DNA from: JAWVFM01 sp963771655
Lineage (GTDB): Bacteria; Actinomycetota; Thermoleophilia; Solirubrobacterales; 70-9
Length of the DNA: 64,000 nucleotides
Assembly: GCA_963771655.1 (NCBI GenBank)
Contig: CAVYUG010000004.1
Span: forward strand, 248,001-312,000
Direction of reading: 5' to 3'
Within the stretch, counting starts at the first letter, position 1; every line of letters starts with the position of its first letter. The notes under the pieces are model-generated. The model ran no database searches. It was given only the letters and a program-made list of their open reading frames with translations, and had not been told where the DNA came from. The position numbers were made by a program, and so were the translations under genes. Of the stretch, positions 25,669 to 33,108 are shown piece after piece.

Positions 25669-26070
25669 TCAGTCGTCGCGCTCGACTACGAAGATCGAGT
25701 TCCCGTCGGGGTCGCGGAGCCAGAACATGGGCGGGACCGGATCGCCCATCCGGGAGACCTCCTCGTCGACGTCGACTCCGCGCTCCCGCAACTCCGCGTG
25801 GGTCGCGTCGACGTCGCGGCTCGAGAGCGCGACGCGGGTCTCGACGCCCGTCGGGTCGCCCTCGCGCGGCGGGACGATCGCCACCGTCGTGCCGGCGCCC
25901 TGCGGGGCGACCTCGATCCACCGCTCGCCCTTTGGACCGAATGGAACGTCGGAGCGCTGCTCGAAGCCGAGCTTCTCCGTGTAGAACGCGAGGGCCCGGC
26001 CCTGGTCGCTCACGGGGACGATGACGGTGCCGACCTGGACGATGCCCGTGTCGGTGGCGGTCTCGCTCAT
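25669..26070 (-). CDS. VOC-family (glyoxalase/bleomycin-resistance fold) protein
   Basis: A 133-residue paired beta-alpha-beta-beta-beta protein. 'VIVPVSDQGRALAFYTEKLG' opens the first module, and 'ALSSRDVDATHAELRERGVD' with 'FWLRDPDGNSIFVVE' forms the second, including the conserved metal-side glutamate in the last strand. Many such proteins in actinobacteria have no known substrate; glyoxalase, dioxygenase and drug-sequestering roles are all possible. AGGAGGAACCACC just before the ATG is a very strong ribosome site. Confidence 0.88.
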   Translation of the reverse strand: MSETATDTGIVQVGTVIVPVSDQGRALAFYTEKLGFEQRSDVPFGPKGERWIEVAPQGAGTTVAIVPPREGDPTGVETRVALSSRDVDATHAELRERGVDVDEEVSRMGDPVPPMFWLRDPDGNSIFVVERDD

Positions 26071-26143
26071 GGTGGTTCCTCCTGGTGGGGTTGGGTTTCG
26101 CCACTGAGACCGCCGGCGCCGACGAAACTAATCGGAGAGATGG

Positions 26144-26638
26144 CTAGCGCATCGCGAACGCGAACATGCGCTCCGCGTCGATGCGGGCGTATACCGGCCC
26201 CGAGTCGAGGAAATCGCTCTCCCAGTCGGTGCCATAGCGCGGGACGTAGATCTCGAGCAGCGCCTCCCGGAAGCCGTCCTCGACCGAAACTCGCTGCGCC
26301 GTCCCGTGGACCGTCACCGCGAGCTCCTCGCCCGGGAGGTGAGTGGCGCTCACTCGCGGCCTCGCGTCGATATGCCGGAAGCGCACCGAGTCGGGGGCGG
26401 AGCCGAAGTGAAACGCGCCCCGATAGAAGACGCCGTCGACCGGGCCGACGATCGGACGGCCGTCCGCCGTAGTCGTGGCGACGGCGAGCAGGCACATGCC
26501 CTCGAGTCGCTCGGCAACCTGGGAGGCCGTCATCCGCCGCTCGGGGGTGTGGATGCGCAGCAGGTGCGCTCCGGCGCCGGCGTAGCTGCGGTCGAGAAGC
26601 GCCTGGAGGGCTTCGAGATCCTGAGGGGTTTCGCGCAC
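26144..26638 (-). CDS. Pyridoxamine 5'-phosphate oxidase family protein
   Basis: A 164-residue flavin split-barrel protein. The core is 'MCLLAVATTTADGRPIVGPVDGVF', then 'AFHFGSAPDSVRFRHIDARP' and 'GEELAVTVHGTAQRVS'. The last strands are 'PVYARIDAERMFAFAMR'. The arrangement is that of FMN- or F420-binding PPOX relatives rather than the true PdxH, which is longer and has a conserved C-terminal domain. It is 6 bases from the zinc-ribbon membrane protein gene and may be co-transcribed. Confidence 0.82.
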   Translation of the reverse strand: MRETPQDLEALQALLDRSYAGAGAHLLRIHTPERRMTASQVAERLEGMCLLAVATTTADGRPIVGPVDGVFYRGAFHFGSAPDSVRFRHIDARPRVSATHLPGEELAVTVHGTAQRVSVEDGFREALLEIYVPRYGTDWESDFLDSGPVYARIDAERMFAFAMR

Positions 26639-26644
26639 CGTTGC

Positions 26645-27748
26645 CTAGGGAGCCTGCTGAAAGCGGTAGCCGCAGTGCTTGCAGACCCGGGCGGCGGCGA
26701 GAACGGTCTCGGCGCAGTCAGGGCACGTCTTCGTGGACGACTTCGCCGGCTCCGATCCGGCCCCGGGCGGCGGGGAGTCGTCGCGCACGGTTGGCAGGTC
26801 AACGCGCGCCGGCTGCGAGATCACGCGCGTGGACGCCTCGCTTCGCTCGTCGGTCTGGCGAACTGCCGGCCTCCCGCGCGGTGCCGCCTTGGGCGGGGGC
26901 ACCGGCTCCGGGGCCGGCGCGGGCTTCGGCGCGCGTTTCGTGGCGGGCGCGGCCGCGAACCTCGACGCCCCGATCCAGCCGAGGACCCCAGCTCCGGCGA
27001 GGATGAGCGAGGCGAACGCGAAGTCTCCGAAGTACGCGTCGACGATGGCGTTCACCGCGCCCGTTCCGCCGGCCGCGCTGGTGATGAGCAGGCGGGCAGC
27101 GAAGTAGACGATCACCATCAGGACGCCGGCGACGAGCATCGTCTTGGCGACGCTTCGCACCGCGTCGGCGCGGTCGACGGCGCGGAAGAGAAGCCACGAG
27201 AGGAACGCGAGGGCGGCCAGGCCGAGGGCACCTGGGAGCCAGCTGAGCGAGTCGAGCGCCCGCACGATGCTCAGCACCCCGGAGGGCGGCTTGACCTCGA
27301 GGCCCACGGGGGGCACGCTCACCCCCGCCGGCAACCCGAGCTTCTTGGCGACCAGCGGACCGAGGGTCTTCAGCTGCAGCGTCGCGCTGTCGGCGTCGCC
27401 GTTGACGAGCGATGAGTGGACCTTGGCGACCTGGACCCGGAAGTCCTTCTGGAACTTCGGATCGGCGATGACCGAGTCGACGGTGCCGCCGACCTGGCCC
27501 GCGGAGACTGCCCCTCCCGAGCTCCCCGAGATCGTGTCCGAGACCGCATTGGAGACCTCGCTCTGCACGGCCGGGTCGTCGAGCGCATCCGACGCCCGGT
27601 GCGCGAAGTGCGACGAGTCGAGCACCGCGCCGCCGATGTAGCCGAGGAAGAGGGCGACGACCAGGAGGATGCAGGCGAAGATGAGCGGCGGGCGGGGCGC
27701 GCGGTTGAGGATCTGGGCTGTGATGCTCGGTCGTTCGGCCCCTGCCAC
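26645..27748 (-). CDS. Membrane protein with C-terminal zinc ribbon
   Basis: A 367-residue protein of unknown function. TM1 is at about residues 19-37. An extracytoplasmic region of ~130 residues follows, then three more hydrophobic segments (about residues 165-260). A disordered Pro/Ala-rich cytoplasmic linker and a zinc ribbon complete it: 'CPDCAETVLAAARVCKHCG', a CxxC...CxxC motif, in the last 30 residues. Such ribbons often mediate nucleic-acid or protein contact. TAGCCT lies 7 bases before the GTG start, consistent with a leaderless transcript. No catalytic motif is seen. Confidence 0.8.
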   Translation of the reverse strand: MAGAERPSITAQILNRAPRPPLIFACILLVVALFLGYIGGAVLDSSHFAHRASDALDDPAVQSEVSNAVSDTISGSSGGAVSAGQVGGTVDSVIADPKFQKDFRVQVAKVHSSLVNGDADSATLQLKTLGPLVAKKLGLPAGVSVPPVGLEVKPPSGVLSIVRALDSLSWLPGALGLAALAFLSWLLFRAVDRADAVRSVAKTMLVAGVLMVIVYFAARLLITSAAGGTGAVNAIVDAYFGDFAFASLILAGAGVLGWIGASRFAAAPATKRAPKPAPAPEPVPPPKAAPRGRPAVRQTDERSEASTRVISQPARVDLPTVRDDSPPPGAGSEPAKSSTKTCPDCAETVLAAARVCKHCGYRFQQAP

Positions 27749-27774
27749 TGAGGCGAGGCTAACCTACGAGCGCC

Positions 27775-28029
27775 CTGCTCGACTTCGGCCAGTACATCGT
27801 CATCGTCGCCGCCGGCGGGCTCATTCTCGGCGCGGTCGCGCCCGGCCTGCTCGGGGGCCGGAGCTCGGTCCGCCTGATCGAAGGGGCTCTTCTCGGCATC
27901 GCCGGGGCGGTGCTCGGCGGGCTCGTCGGGTGGTACGCGATCCACAGCCGGATCGCCGGGTTCGTCCTCGCCGCGCTTCTCGTCCTGGCCCTCGTCTACT
28001 CGATGAGGACCGTGTCCTCGTCCGTATAG
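27775..28029 (+). CDS. Small membrane protein, possible CTG start
   Basis: An 84-residue reading frame that lacks a conventional start. An in-frame TAA lies 12 bases before CTG 27775, and no ATG, GTG or TTG occurs before the hydrophobic region. Codon use is typical of this genome: almost every third base is G or C. The product has three short glycine-rich hydrophobic segments ('YIVIVAAGGLILGAVAPGLL', 'GALLGIAGAVLGGLVGWYA', 'GFVLAALLVLALVYS'). The 3' end overlaps the convergent cupin gene by 34 bases. Either CTG is the start or the start lies beyond a small sequence error. Confidence 0.55.
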   Translation: MLDFGQYIVIVAAGGLILGAVAPGLLGGRSSVRLIEGALLGIAGAVLGGLVGWYAIHSRIAGFVLAALLVLALVYSMRTVSSSV

Positions 28030-28358
28030 GCGGGCGAGCAGCAGCAGAACAGCACCAGCGGCTCGCCGCTCGCGTTCCACAGCTTGTGCGGGGTGTCCGG
28101 CAGGATGACCACCGCCTGGCCGGCGGTGACATCGAAGGTCGCCTCGCCGAGCTTCATCCTTCCCGCGCCCGCGACGAACAGGTAGATCTCCTCCGTCCGG
28201 CGGTGGAGGTGCTCGGCGGTCTCGCCGCCCGGAGGGACGGTCGCCTCGGCGAGTGACTGGTTGAACGCGCCGGCGCCCGGGCTCGCGATCTCGCGGACGG
28301 TGGAGCCGTCGGGCGCCACGATGGGCTCGAGGCTTGCGATCCCGACCGGCCGTGTCAC
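27996..28358 (-). CDS. Cupin-domain protein
   Basis: A 120-residue single cupin. The metal-site motif appears as 'GGETAEHLHRRTEEIYLFVAG' (His, His, Glu set), and the second motif as 'ILPDTPHKLWNASGEPL' with the last histidine. All four usual ligands are present, so it should bind a metal. The frame stays open to ATG 28445, but the residues before GTG 28358 look non-conserved, so I prefer the GTG. Small cupins include dioxygenases and isomerases; the reaction is unknown. The late 'FCCCSP' cysteine run is unusual. Confidence 0.82.
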   Translation of the reverse strand: MTRPVGIASLEPIVAPDGSTVREIASPGAGAFNQSLAEATVPPGGETAEHLHRRTEEIYLFVAGAGRMKLGEATFDVTAGQAVVILPDTPHKLWNASGEPLVLFCCCSPAYTDEDTVLIE

Positions 28359-28471
28359 GAGACGCCCGCTTCCATCATCCGTGCGCAGCGTAGTCGCAGG
28401 CCACGAGGAGCAACGATGTTCATCAGACCCCAGCGCCCAGGCCATTCGGGCTAGTTTTCACGCCGAGGAGA

Positions 28472-30052
28472 GTGGGCGAACCGACGATCTACCGCAGCGC
28501 GGACCCCGACGTCGACGTCCCGAGCGCCGACGTCACGGCGTTCGTGCTCGAGCGTGCGGGCGAGCGGGGCGATCGCCCGGCGCTGATCGACGGGCCCTCC
28601 GGGCGCGAGCTGTCCTACGCGGACCTCGCGGACCGCGTGGCGAGCCTCGCCGCAGGCCTCGCCGATCGCGGCTTCGGGAAGGGTGACGTGCTCGGGGTCT
28701 TCATGCCGAACGTTCCCGAGTACGCGATCGCCTTCCACGGCGCCGCGGCCGCCGGTGGCATGTGCACGACGATGAACCCGCTGTACACGGCGAACGAGGT
28801 CGCGCACCAGCTCTCCGACTCCGGGGCCCGCGCCCTCCTCACCGTCCCCGCGTTCGCCGACGTAGCGCTCGACGCCGCGGAGCGGGAGGGCGTCGACGAC
28901 GTCTTCGTCGTCGGCGAGGCCGACGGTGCGACGCCCTTCGAGGAGCTCCTGGGCGACTCCGCGGAGGCGACTTCGCCGGCGCTTGACCCAGCCGCCGACC
29001 TCGCGGTCCTCCCCTACTCCAGCGGTACCACCGGCCTCCCCAAGGGCGTGATGCTCACGCACCGGAACCTCGTCGCCAACCTGGTCCAGGTCCAGGGGAG
29101 CTTCCCGATCGCCGACGACGACGTCCTCATCGGCTGCCTCCCCTTCTTCCACATCTACGGGATGACGGTGATCATGAACCAGGGACTCCGCGCCGGGGCG
29201 ACGATCGTCACCATGCCCAGGTTCGACCTCGACCAGTTCCTCGACCTCATCGAGGGCCACGGCGTCACGCGCGCCTACGTCGTCCCGCCCATCGCGCTGG
29301 CCCTTGCGAGGCATCCGGCCGTCGACGAGCGTGACCTTTCGAGCGTCGAGATCGTGATGTCGGGCGCCGCTCCGCTCGGCGCCGAGCTCGCCGAGCAGGT
29401 GGCCGGTCGCCTCGGCTGTACGGTCATTCAGGGCTACGGTCTGACGGAGACCAGCCCGGTCACGCACCTGATCCGCCCCGATGGGGAGAACCGGCCCGGC
29501 TCGGTCGGCAGGCCCCTGGCGAGCACCGAGTGCCGCCTCGTCGACCCGGAGACAGGCGCAGACGTCGAGGCCGGCGAGCGCGGCGAGCTTTGGATCCGCG
29601 GGCCACAGGTGATGCGCGGCTACCTCGGGAACGAAGAGGCGACCGCTGCCACCGTCGACGCCGACGGCTGGCTTCACTCGGGCGACATCGCGACCGTCGA
29701 CGCCGATGGCTTCTTCGAGATCGTCGATCGCCTCAAGGAGCTCATCAAGTACAAGGGGTTCCAGGTGGCGCCCGCCGAGCTCGAGGCGCTTTTGATCACC
29801 CATCCGGCGGTCGCCGACGTCGCTGTCATCGGCGTGCCGGACGAGGAGGCGGGCGAGCTACCGAAGGCCTATGTCGTCGCGGCCGACGGCGCCCCGGACG
29901 CCGACGAGCTCATGTCCTGGGTCGCCGAGCAGGTCGCGCCGCAGAAGCGCATCCGGCTGGTCGAGGTTGTCGACGAGATCCCGAAGTCGCCCTCGGGGAA
30001 GATCCTCAGGCGCAAGCTCGTCGAGCGCGAGCGCGAGCGCGCGGCGAGCTGA
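28472..30052 (+). CDS. AMP-dependent acyl/aryl-CoA ligase (4-coumarate-CoA ligase-like)
   Basis: A 526-residue member of the ANL superfamily. It makes an acyl-adenylate and then an acyl-CoA. The P-loop-like motif is 'YSSGTTGLPKGVMLTHRN', the adenine region is 'GYGLTETSPVTH', the hinge is in 'GWLHSGDIATVDADGFFEIVDRLKELIKYKGFQVAP', and the C-terminal catalytic lysine lies in 'KSPSGKILRRKL'. The overall pattern is that of 4-coumarate:CoA ligase relatives. It starts at GTG 28472 with GAGGAG upstream. It is the first of three same-strand genes ending with acpS. Confidence 0.92.
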   Translation: MGEPTIYRSADPDVDVPSADVTAFVLERAGERGDRPALIDGPSGRELSYADLADRVASLAAGLADRGFGKGDVLGVFMPNVPEYAIAFHGAAAAGGMCTTMNPLYTANEVAHQLSDSGARALLTVPAFADVALDAAEREGVDDVFVVGEADGATPFEELLGDSAEATSPALDPAADLAVLPYSSGTTGLPKGVMLTHRNLVANLVQVQGSFPIADDDVLIGCLPFFHIYGMTVIMNQGLRAGATIVTMPRFDLDQFLDLIEGHGVTRAYVVPPIALALARHPAVDERDLSSVEIVMSGAAPLGAELAEQVAGRLGCTVIQGYGLTETSPVTHLIRPDGENRPGSVGRPLASTECRLVDPETGADVEAGERGELWIRGPQVMRGYLGNEEATAATVDADGWLHSGDIATVDADGFFEIVDRLKELIKYKGFQVAPAELEALLITHPAVADVAVIGVPDEEAGELPKAYVVAADGAPDADELMSWVAEQVAPQKRIRLVEVVDEIPKSPSGKILRRKLVERERERAAS

Positions 30053-30071
30053 GCGCGGGGCGCGCGAGCCG

Positions 30072-30620
30072 ATGCGCTACGCGGCGTTCCTGCGAGCCGT
30101 GAACCTGGGCTCGACGCGAAAAGCACCGAGCGCCAGCCTTCGGGCCGCATTCGAGGAGATGGGCTTCAGCGACGTCGCGACGTTCCGAACCAGCGGCAAT
30201 GTCGCGTTCTCGACCGCGGGCGCCGCCGGTGGCGATGACCGCCTCGCGCGGACGGTCGAGAACGGGCTCGAGGCGACCCTCGGCTTCGAGGTCCCCGTGT
30301 TTCTTCGCAGCGAGCGTCGGTTGCGGGCGATCGCCTCCCACGAACCGTTCGACCGCGCGGACGCCGACCGCTCGAGCGGAAAGCTTCAGGTCTCCCTGCT
30401 CGCGAAGGCGCCGGGCGCTGCGGCGCGCAGGAAGGTGCTCGCGATGGCCGGCGACGATGATCTCCTCGCCTTCAGAGGGGCCGAGCTCTATTGGCTGCCG
30501 AGCGGGGGGCTCCTTGACTCTGACCTCGACCTGGCGGGGATCGACGACGTGGTCGGTCCGAGCACCCGGCGGACGATGCAGACGATCGCGCTCATGGCCG
30601 CGAAGTACTTCGGTGGGTGA
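30072..30620 (+). CDS. DUF1697 family protein
   Basis: A 182-residue protein of a small family with unknown function. The opening 'MRYAAFLRAVNLGSTRKAP' and 'GFSDVATFRTSGNVAFS' are characteristic, and so are 'LGFEVPVFLRSERRL' and the late 'IDDVVGPSTRRTMQTI'. No catalytic residues are known. The length is normal. It lies 19 bases after the CoA ligase and just before acpS, so it is probably co-transcribed. Confidence 0.88.
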   Translation: MRYAAFLRAVNLGSTRKAPSASLRAAFEEMGFSDVATFRTSGNVAFSTAGAAGGDDRLARTVENGLEATLGFEVPVFLRSERRLRAIASHEPFDRADADRSSGKLQVSLLAKAPGAAARRKVLAMAGDDDLLAFRGAELYWLPSGGLLDSDLDLAGIDDVVGPSTRRTMQTIALMAAKYFGG

Positions 30621-30630
30621 TCATCCAGCC

Positions 30631-30993
30631 GTGGGCGCCATCGGCATCGACCTCCTCGAGATCACCCGGCTGGAACGCGCGCTCGAGCGCCGGCCGAGGC
30701 TCGCCGCGCGCCTGTTCACCGTCAGCGAGCTCGACTACGCGGGCCGGCGGCGCCGGCCCGGCCGCCACCTCGCCGCGCGGTTCTGCGCCAAGGAGGCCGT
30801 CGCCAAGGCGCTCGAGCTCGAGGCGTGGAGCCCGCACGACGTGGAGGTGACGAGCTCCGGGGATGCCCCGAGGGTCGTCCTCCGAGGTGCGGCTGCCGAG
30901 CGAGCCGAGGCGCTCGGCGTGCGAGTCGAGGTCTCGCTCACCCATGGGCGCGAGCTCGCGGCAGCAGCGGCCATGCTCCAGCCCGCGGAATGA
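30631..30993 (+). CDS. acpS: Holo-[acyl-carrier-protein] synthase
   Basis: A 120-residue phosphopantetheinyl transferase that moves 4'-phosphopantetheine from CoA to acyl carrier proteins. The two metal-binding motifs are present: Asp in 'VGAIGIDLLEI' at the start and Glu in 'ARFCAKEAVAKAL'. A family-typical 'VSLTHGRELAAAAAML' ends the protein. I choose GTG 30631, because the family begins directly with the IGID strand; GTG 30613, overlapping the DUF1697 stop, is possible. Length agrees with the trimeric AcpS type. Confidence 0.92.
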   Translation: MGAIGIDLLEITRLERALERRPRLAARLFTVSELDYAGRRRRPGRHLAARFCAKEAVAKALELEAWSPHDVEVTSSGDAPRVVLRGAAAERAEALGVRVEVSLTHGRELAAAAAMLQPAE

Positions 30994-30998
30994 GAAGA

Positions 30999-31014
30999 GG
31001 CGCCTTGCGGCGCC
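30999..31014. terminator. Hairpin between convergent acpS and secreted-protein genes
   Basis: GGCGCC-TTGC-GGCGCC is a six-base-pair stem with a tetraloop, placed between the acpS stop and the stop of the convergent gene at 31042. There is no T-run. Confidence 0.4.
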
Positions 31015-31041
31015 CCCTCCCAGTCCTACATGCAGCAGCGC

Positions 31042-31698
31042 CTAGCTGTGATGGCGCCGGTGATGACGACGATGGTGCTTGCGCACGTGCTTCCGCGCGA
31101 CCAGCTTCACCTTGCGGTAGTCGGCGCTCGCGCCCGGGATCACGTCGGCCCCGTTCTTGAACGTCGAGGTGATTGAGACCCGATAGCCGCGCCCAACCTG
31201 CAGCGAGCTCGCGGGGACGATGCGCTTCGACACTCGCGTCCACGAGGCGGTCGCGGTCAGCGGCGCGTTGTGGATCGGCTCGGCAACCGCGGCGCCCGAC
31301 TTGGCGCCGACGATGTCGACCGTGTAGCGGGCGCTGTTGCCCGCGACGCTCAGCAGCGACGCCGTCTTGGCGAAGCGGCCGAGGCTGAGGACGAGGTTTC
31401 CTGCCCTGCGTCCGCTCGCGCCCCTGTACTTGAACGCGCGACTGGTGAACGAGCCGCTCGACGTCGCTCCGACACCCGTGAGGCTGCCGACGCGCGTGCT
31501 CAGGAAGTACCCGTGCTGCGAGTTGCTGACGCTCGGGCACGTGAGCGTCTCCAGGCACAACCCCGTGTGCGTCGCGGAGCTTGCCCAGCCACCCTTGACC
31601 AGATAGACGCTCCGCGCGGTCTTTGCCCCTGCCACGCTCGGGACGACGAGCGCTGCCAAGACGGCCATCGCCGCCAGGCGAATAACTCGACTTCTCAT
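31042..31698 (-). CDS. Secreted protein with His/Arg-rich tail
   Basis: A 218-residue exported protein of unknown function. The ATG at 31698 has GAAGGGGTAG upstream and gives a normal signal peptide (residues about 6-25, 'AMAVLAALVVPSVAGA'). The mature domain is beta-rich with one close cysteine pair ('GLCLETLTC'). The last 15 residues are almost only His, Arg and Lys ('HVRKHHRRHHRRHH'), which could bind metal ions or anionic polymers. The frame is open further upstream, but without a signal-like start. Confidence 0.75.
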   Translation of the reverse strand: MRSRVIRLAAMAVLAALVVPSVAGAKTARSVYLVKGGWASSATHTGLCLETLTCPSVSNSQHGYFLSTRVGSLTGVGATSSGSFTSRAFKYRGASGRRAGNLVLSLGRFAKTASLLSVAGNSARYTVDIVGAKSGAAVAEPIHNAPLTATASWTRVSKRIVPASSLQVGRGYRVSITSTFKNGADVIPGASADYRKVKLVARKHVRKHHRRHHRRHHS

Positions 31699-31903
31699 CA
31701 CTACCCCTTCTTTCACCCCCGGCTGCGCCTCCTTGCCTGCCGAGGGCCTATCCCAATACCGTGGAGGCGCTGGGCGCAGTTGTACCGCAAATCGGTTAGT
31801 ACAAACGCCGTACTCCCTCGTCGTATATTCGTCGAGCGGCAGACATGGCCAAAGTCTTGGCAAGTTCTGCCGCCTGGGTGCAATTGGGGTTGCGAAAAGC
31901 CGC

Positions 31904-33070
31904 TCAGGCCAGGGCTGAGCGGTCGAGCCCGGCGATGGTCGCCACCCCGCTCAGCGCCATCGTGAGGTCGAGCTCCGCGAGGAGCATGCGCAGCACCGTT
32001 GCCACCCCGGCCTCGCCCTCGAGCGCGAGGCCCCAGATGTACGGGCGACCGAGGAGAACGGCGTCGGCGCCGAGTGCCAGCGCCTTGAAGACATCGGCTC
32101 CGCATCGCACGCCGCTGTCGAGGAGGACCGTCAGCTCCTCGCCCGCCGCCTCGACGACGGCGGGAAGCGCGTCGAGCGAAGCGATGGCCCCGTCGACCTG
32201 CCGGCCCCCGTGGTTGGAGACGATCACGCCACGGGCGCCCCGGCGCGCCGCCTCGCGCGCGTCGTCGGGATGGAGGACGCCCTTGATGACGACGGGCAGC
32301 GAGGTCCATTCGCGCAGGCGCTCGAGGTCGTCCCAGGTGAGCGACGGGTTGACGTAGACGCCGATGTAGTGACCGATCGCGGCACCGAGGTCCTCCTCCG
32401 GCGGGACCTCGAGCGCGGCCCGGAAGACCGGATCGGCGAGGTAGTTGGCGTTGCCGACCCCCTCGAGGAACGGCAGCCACGCCTGCTGCAGATCGCGCGG
32501 CTTCCACCCGGGGATGAAGGTGTCCACGGTCACGACGATCGCCTCGCAGCCGGCCGCCTCCGCGCGGCGCACGAGGCTGGCAGCGAGCTCCTCGTCGTTG
32601 GGCCAGTAGAGCTGGAACCAGCGAGGGCCCTCGCCCGACGCCTCGCCGATCTGCTCGACCGTGCGCGTGGCGGCGGAGCTCACGATGAGCGGCAGCCCGA
32701 TGGCGGCCGCTGCCCGCGCGGTGGCCTCCTCGCCGTCTGGGTGGGCGATGCCGTGGACGCCGATCGGCGCGAGGAGCACCGGAGCGGGCAGCCGGCGGCC
32801 GAGGAGGTCCACCGACAGATTGCGATCGGCGACGTCGCGGAGCATGCGCGGGACGATGCGAACGCGCTCGAATGCCTCGCGGTTGGCGCGCATCGTCGCG
32901 CCGGTGCCGGCGCCCGCGTAGATGTAGCCGGCGGCCCGGTCGTCCATCGCCTCCTCCGCGGCCGCCTCGAGCTCGGCCCAGTCGATCGGGATCGACGGCG
33001 TCTCACCGGCGAGACCGCGACCGTAGATCTCACGGTAGTAGTCGCCGTACGGGGCGGGGGGCTCGCTCAC
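31904..33070 (-). CDS. FMN-dependent alpha-hydroxyacid oxidase/dehydrogenase
   Basis: A 388-residue enzyme of the L-lactate dehydrogenase/glycolate oxidase/mandelate dehydrogenase family, which oxidises (S)-2-hydroxyacids to 2-oxoacids. 'PVLLAPIGVHGIAHPDGE' is the FMN-side region, and 'LPVVIKGVLHPDDAREAARR' holds the conserved flavin lysine. The catalytic histidine and substrate arginine are in 'GVIVSNHGGRQVDGAIASLD', and 'GRPYIWGLALEGEAGV' closes the barrel. TAGGAT lies 7 bases before the GTG start. It is divergent, with 38 bases between, from a benzoylformate-decarboxylase-like gene, an arrangement that fits a mandelate-type pathway. Confidence 0.92.
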   Translation of the reverse strand: MSEPPAPYGDYYREIYGRGLAGETPSIPIDWAELEAAAEEAMDDRAAGYIYAGAGTGATMRANREAFERVRIVPRMLRDVADRNLSVDLLGRRLPAPVLLAPIGVHGIAHPDGEEATARAAAAIGLPLIVSSAATRTVEQIGEASGEGPRWFQLYWPNDEELAASLVRRAEAAGCEAIVVTVDTFIPGWKPRDLQQAWLPFLEGVGNANYLADPVFRAALEVPPEEDLGAAIGHYIGVYVNPSLTWDDLERLREWTSLPVVIKGVLHPDDAREAARRGARGVIVSNHGGRQVDGAIASLDALPAVVEAAGEELTVLLDSGVRCGADVFKALALGADAVLLGRPYIWGLALEGEAGVATVLRMLLAELDLTMALSGVATIAGLDRSALA

Positions 33071-33077
33071 CGACGGG

Positions 33078-33100
33078 ATCCTAAGCCGAGGCCATAGAGT
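33078..33100. promoter_or_regulatory. Divergent leaderless promoter pair
   Basis: Two -10-like boxes lie back to back in the 38-base gap. TAGGAT (33083 to 33078, minus strand) is 7 bases before the hydroxyacid oxidase GTG. TAGAGT (33095-33100, plus strand) is 8 bases before the decarboxylase ATG. The gap is so short that one regulator would control both genes. Confidence 0.5.
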
Positions 33101-33108
33101 CCGGTGGG

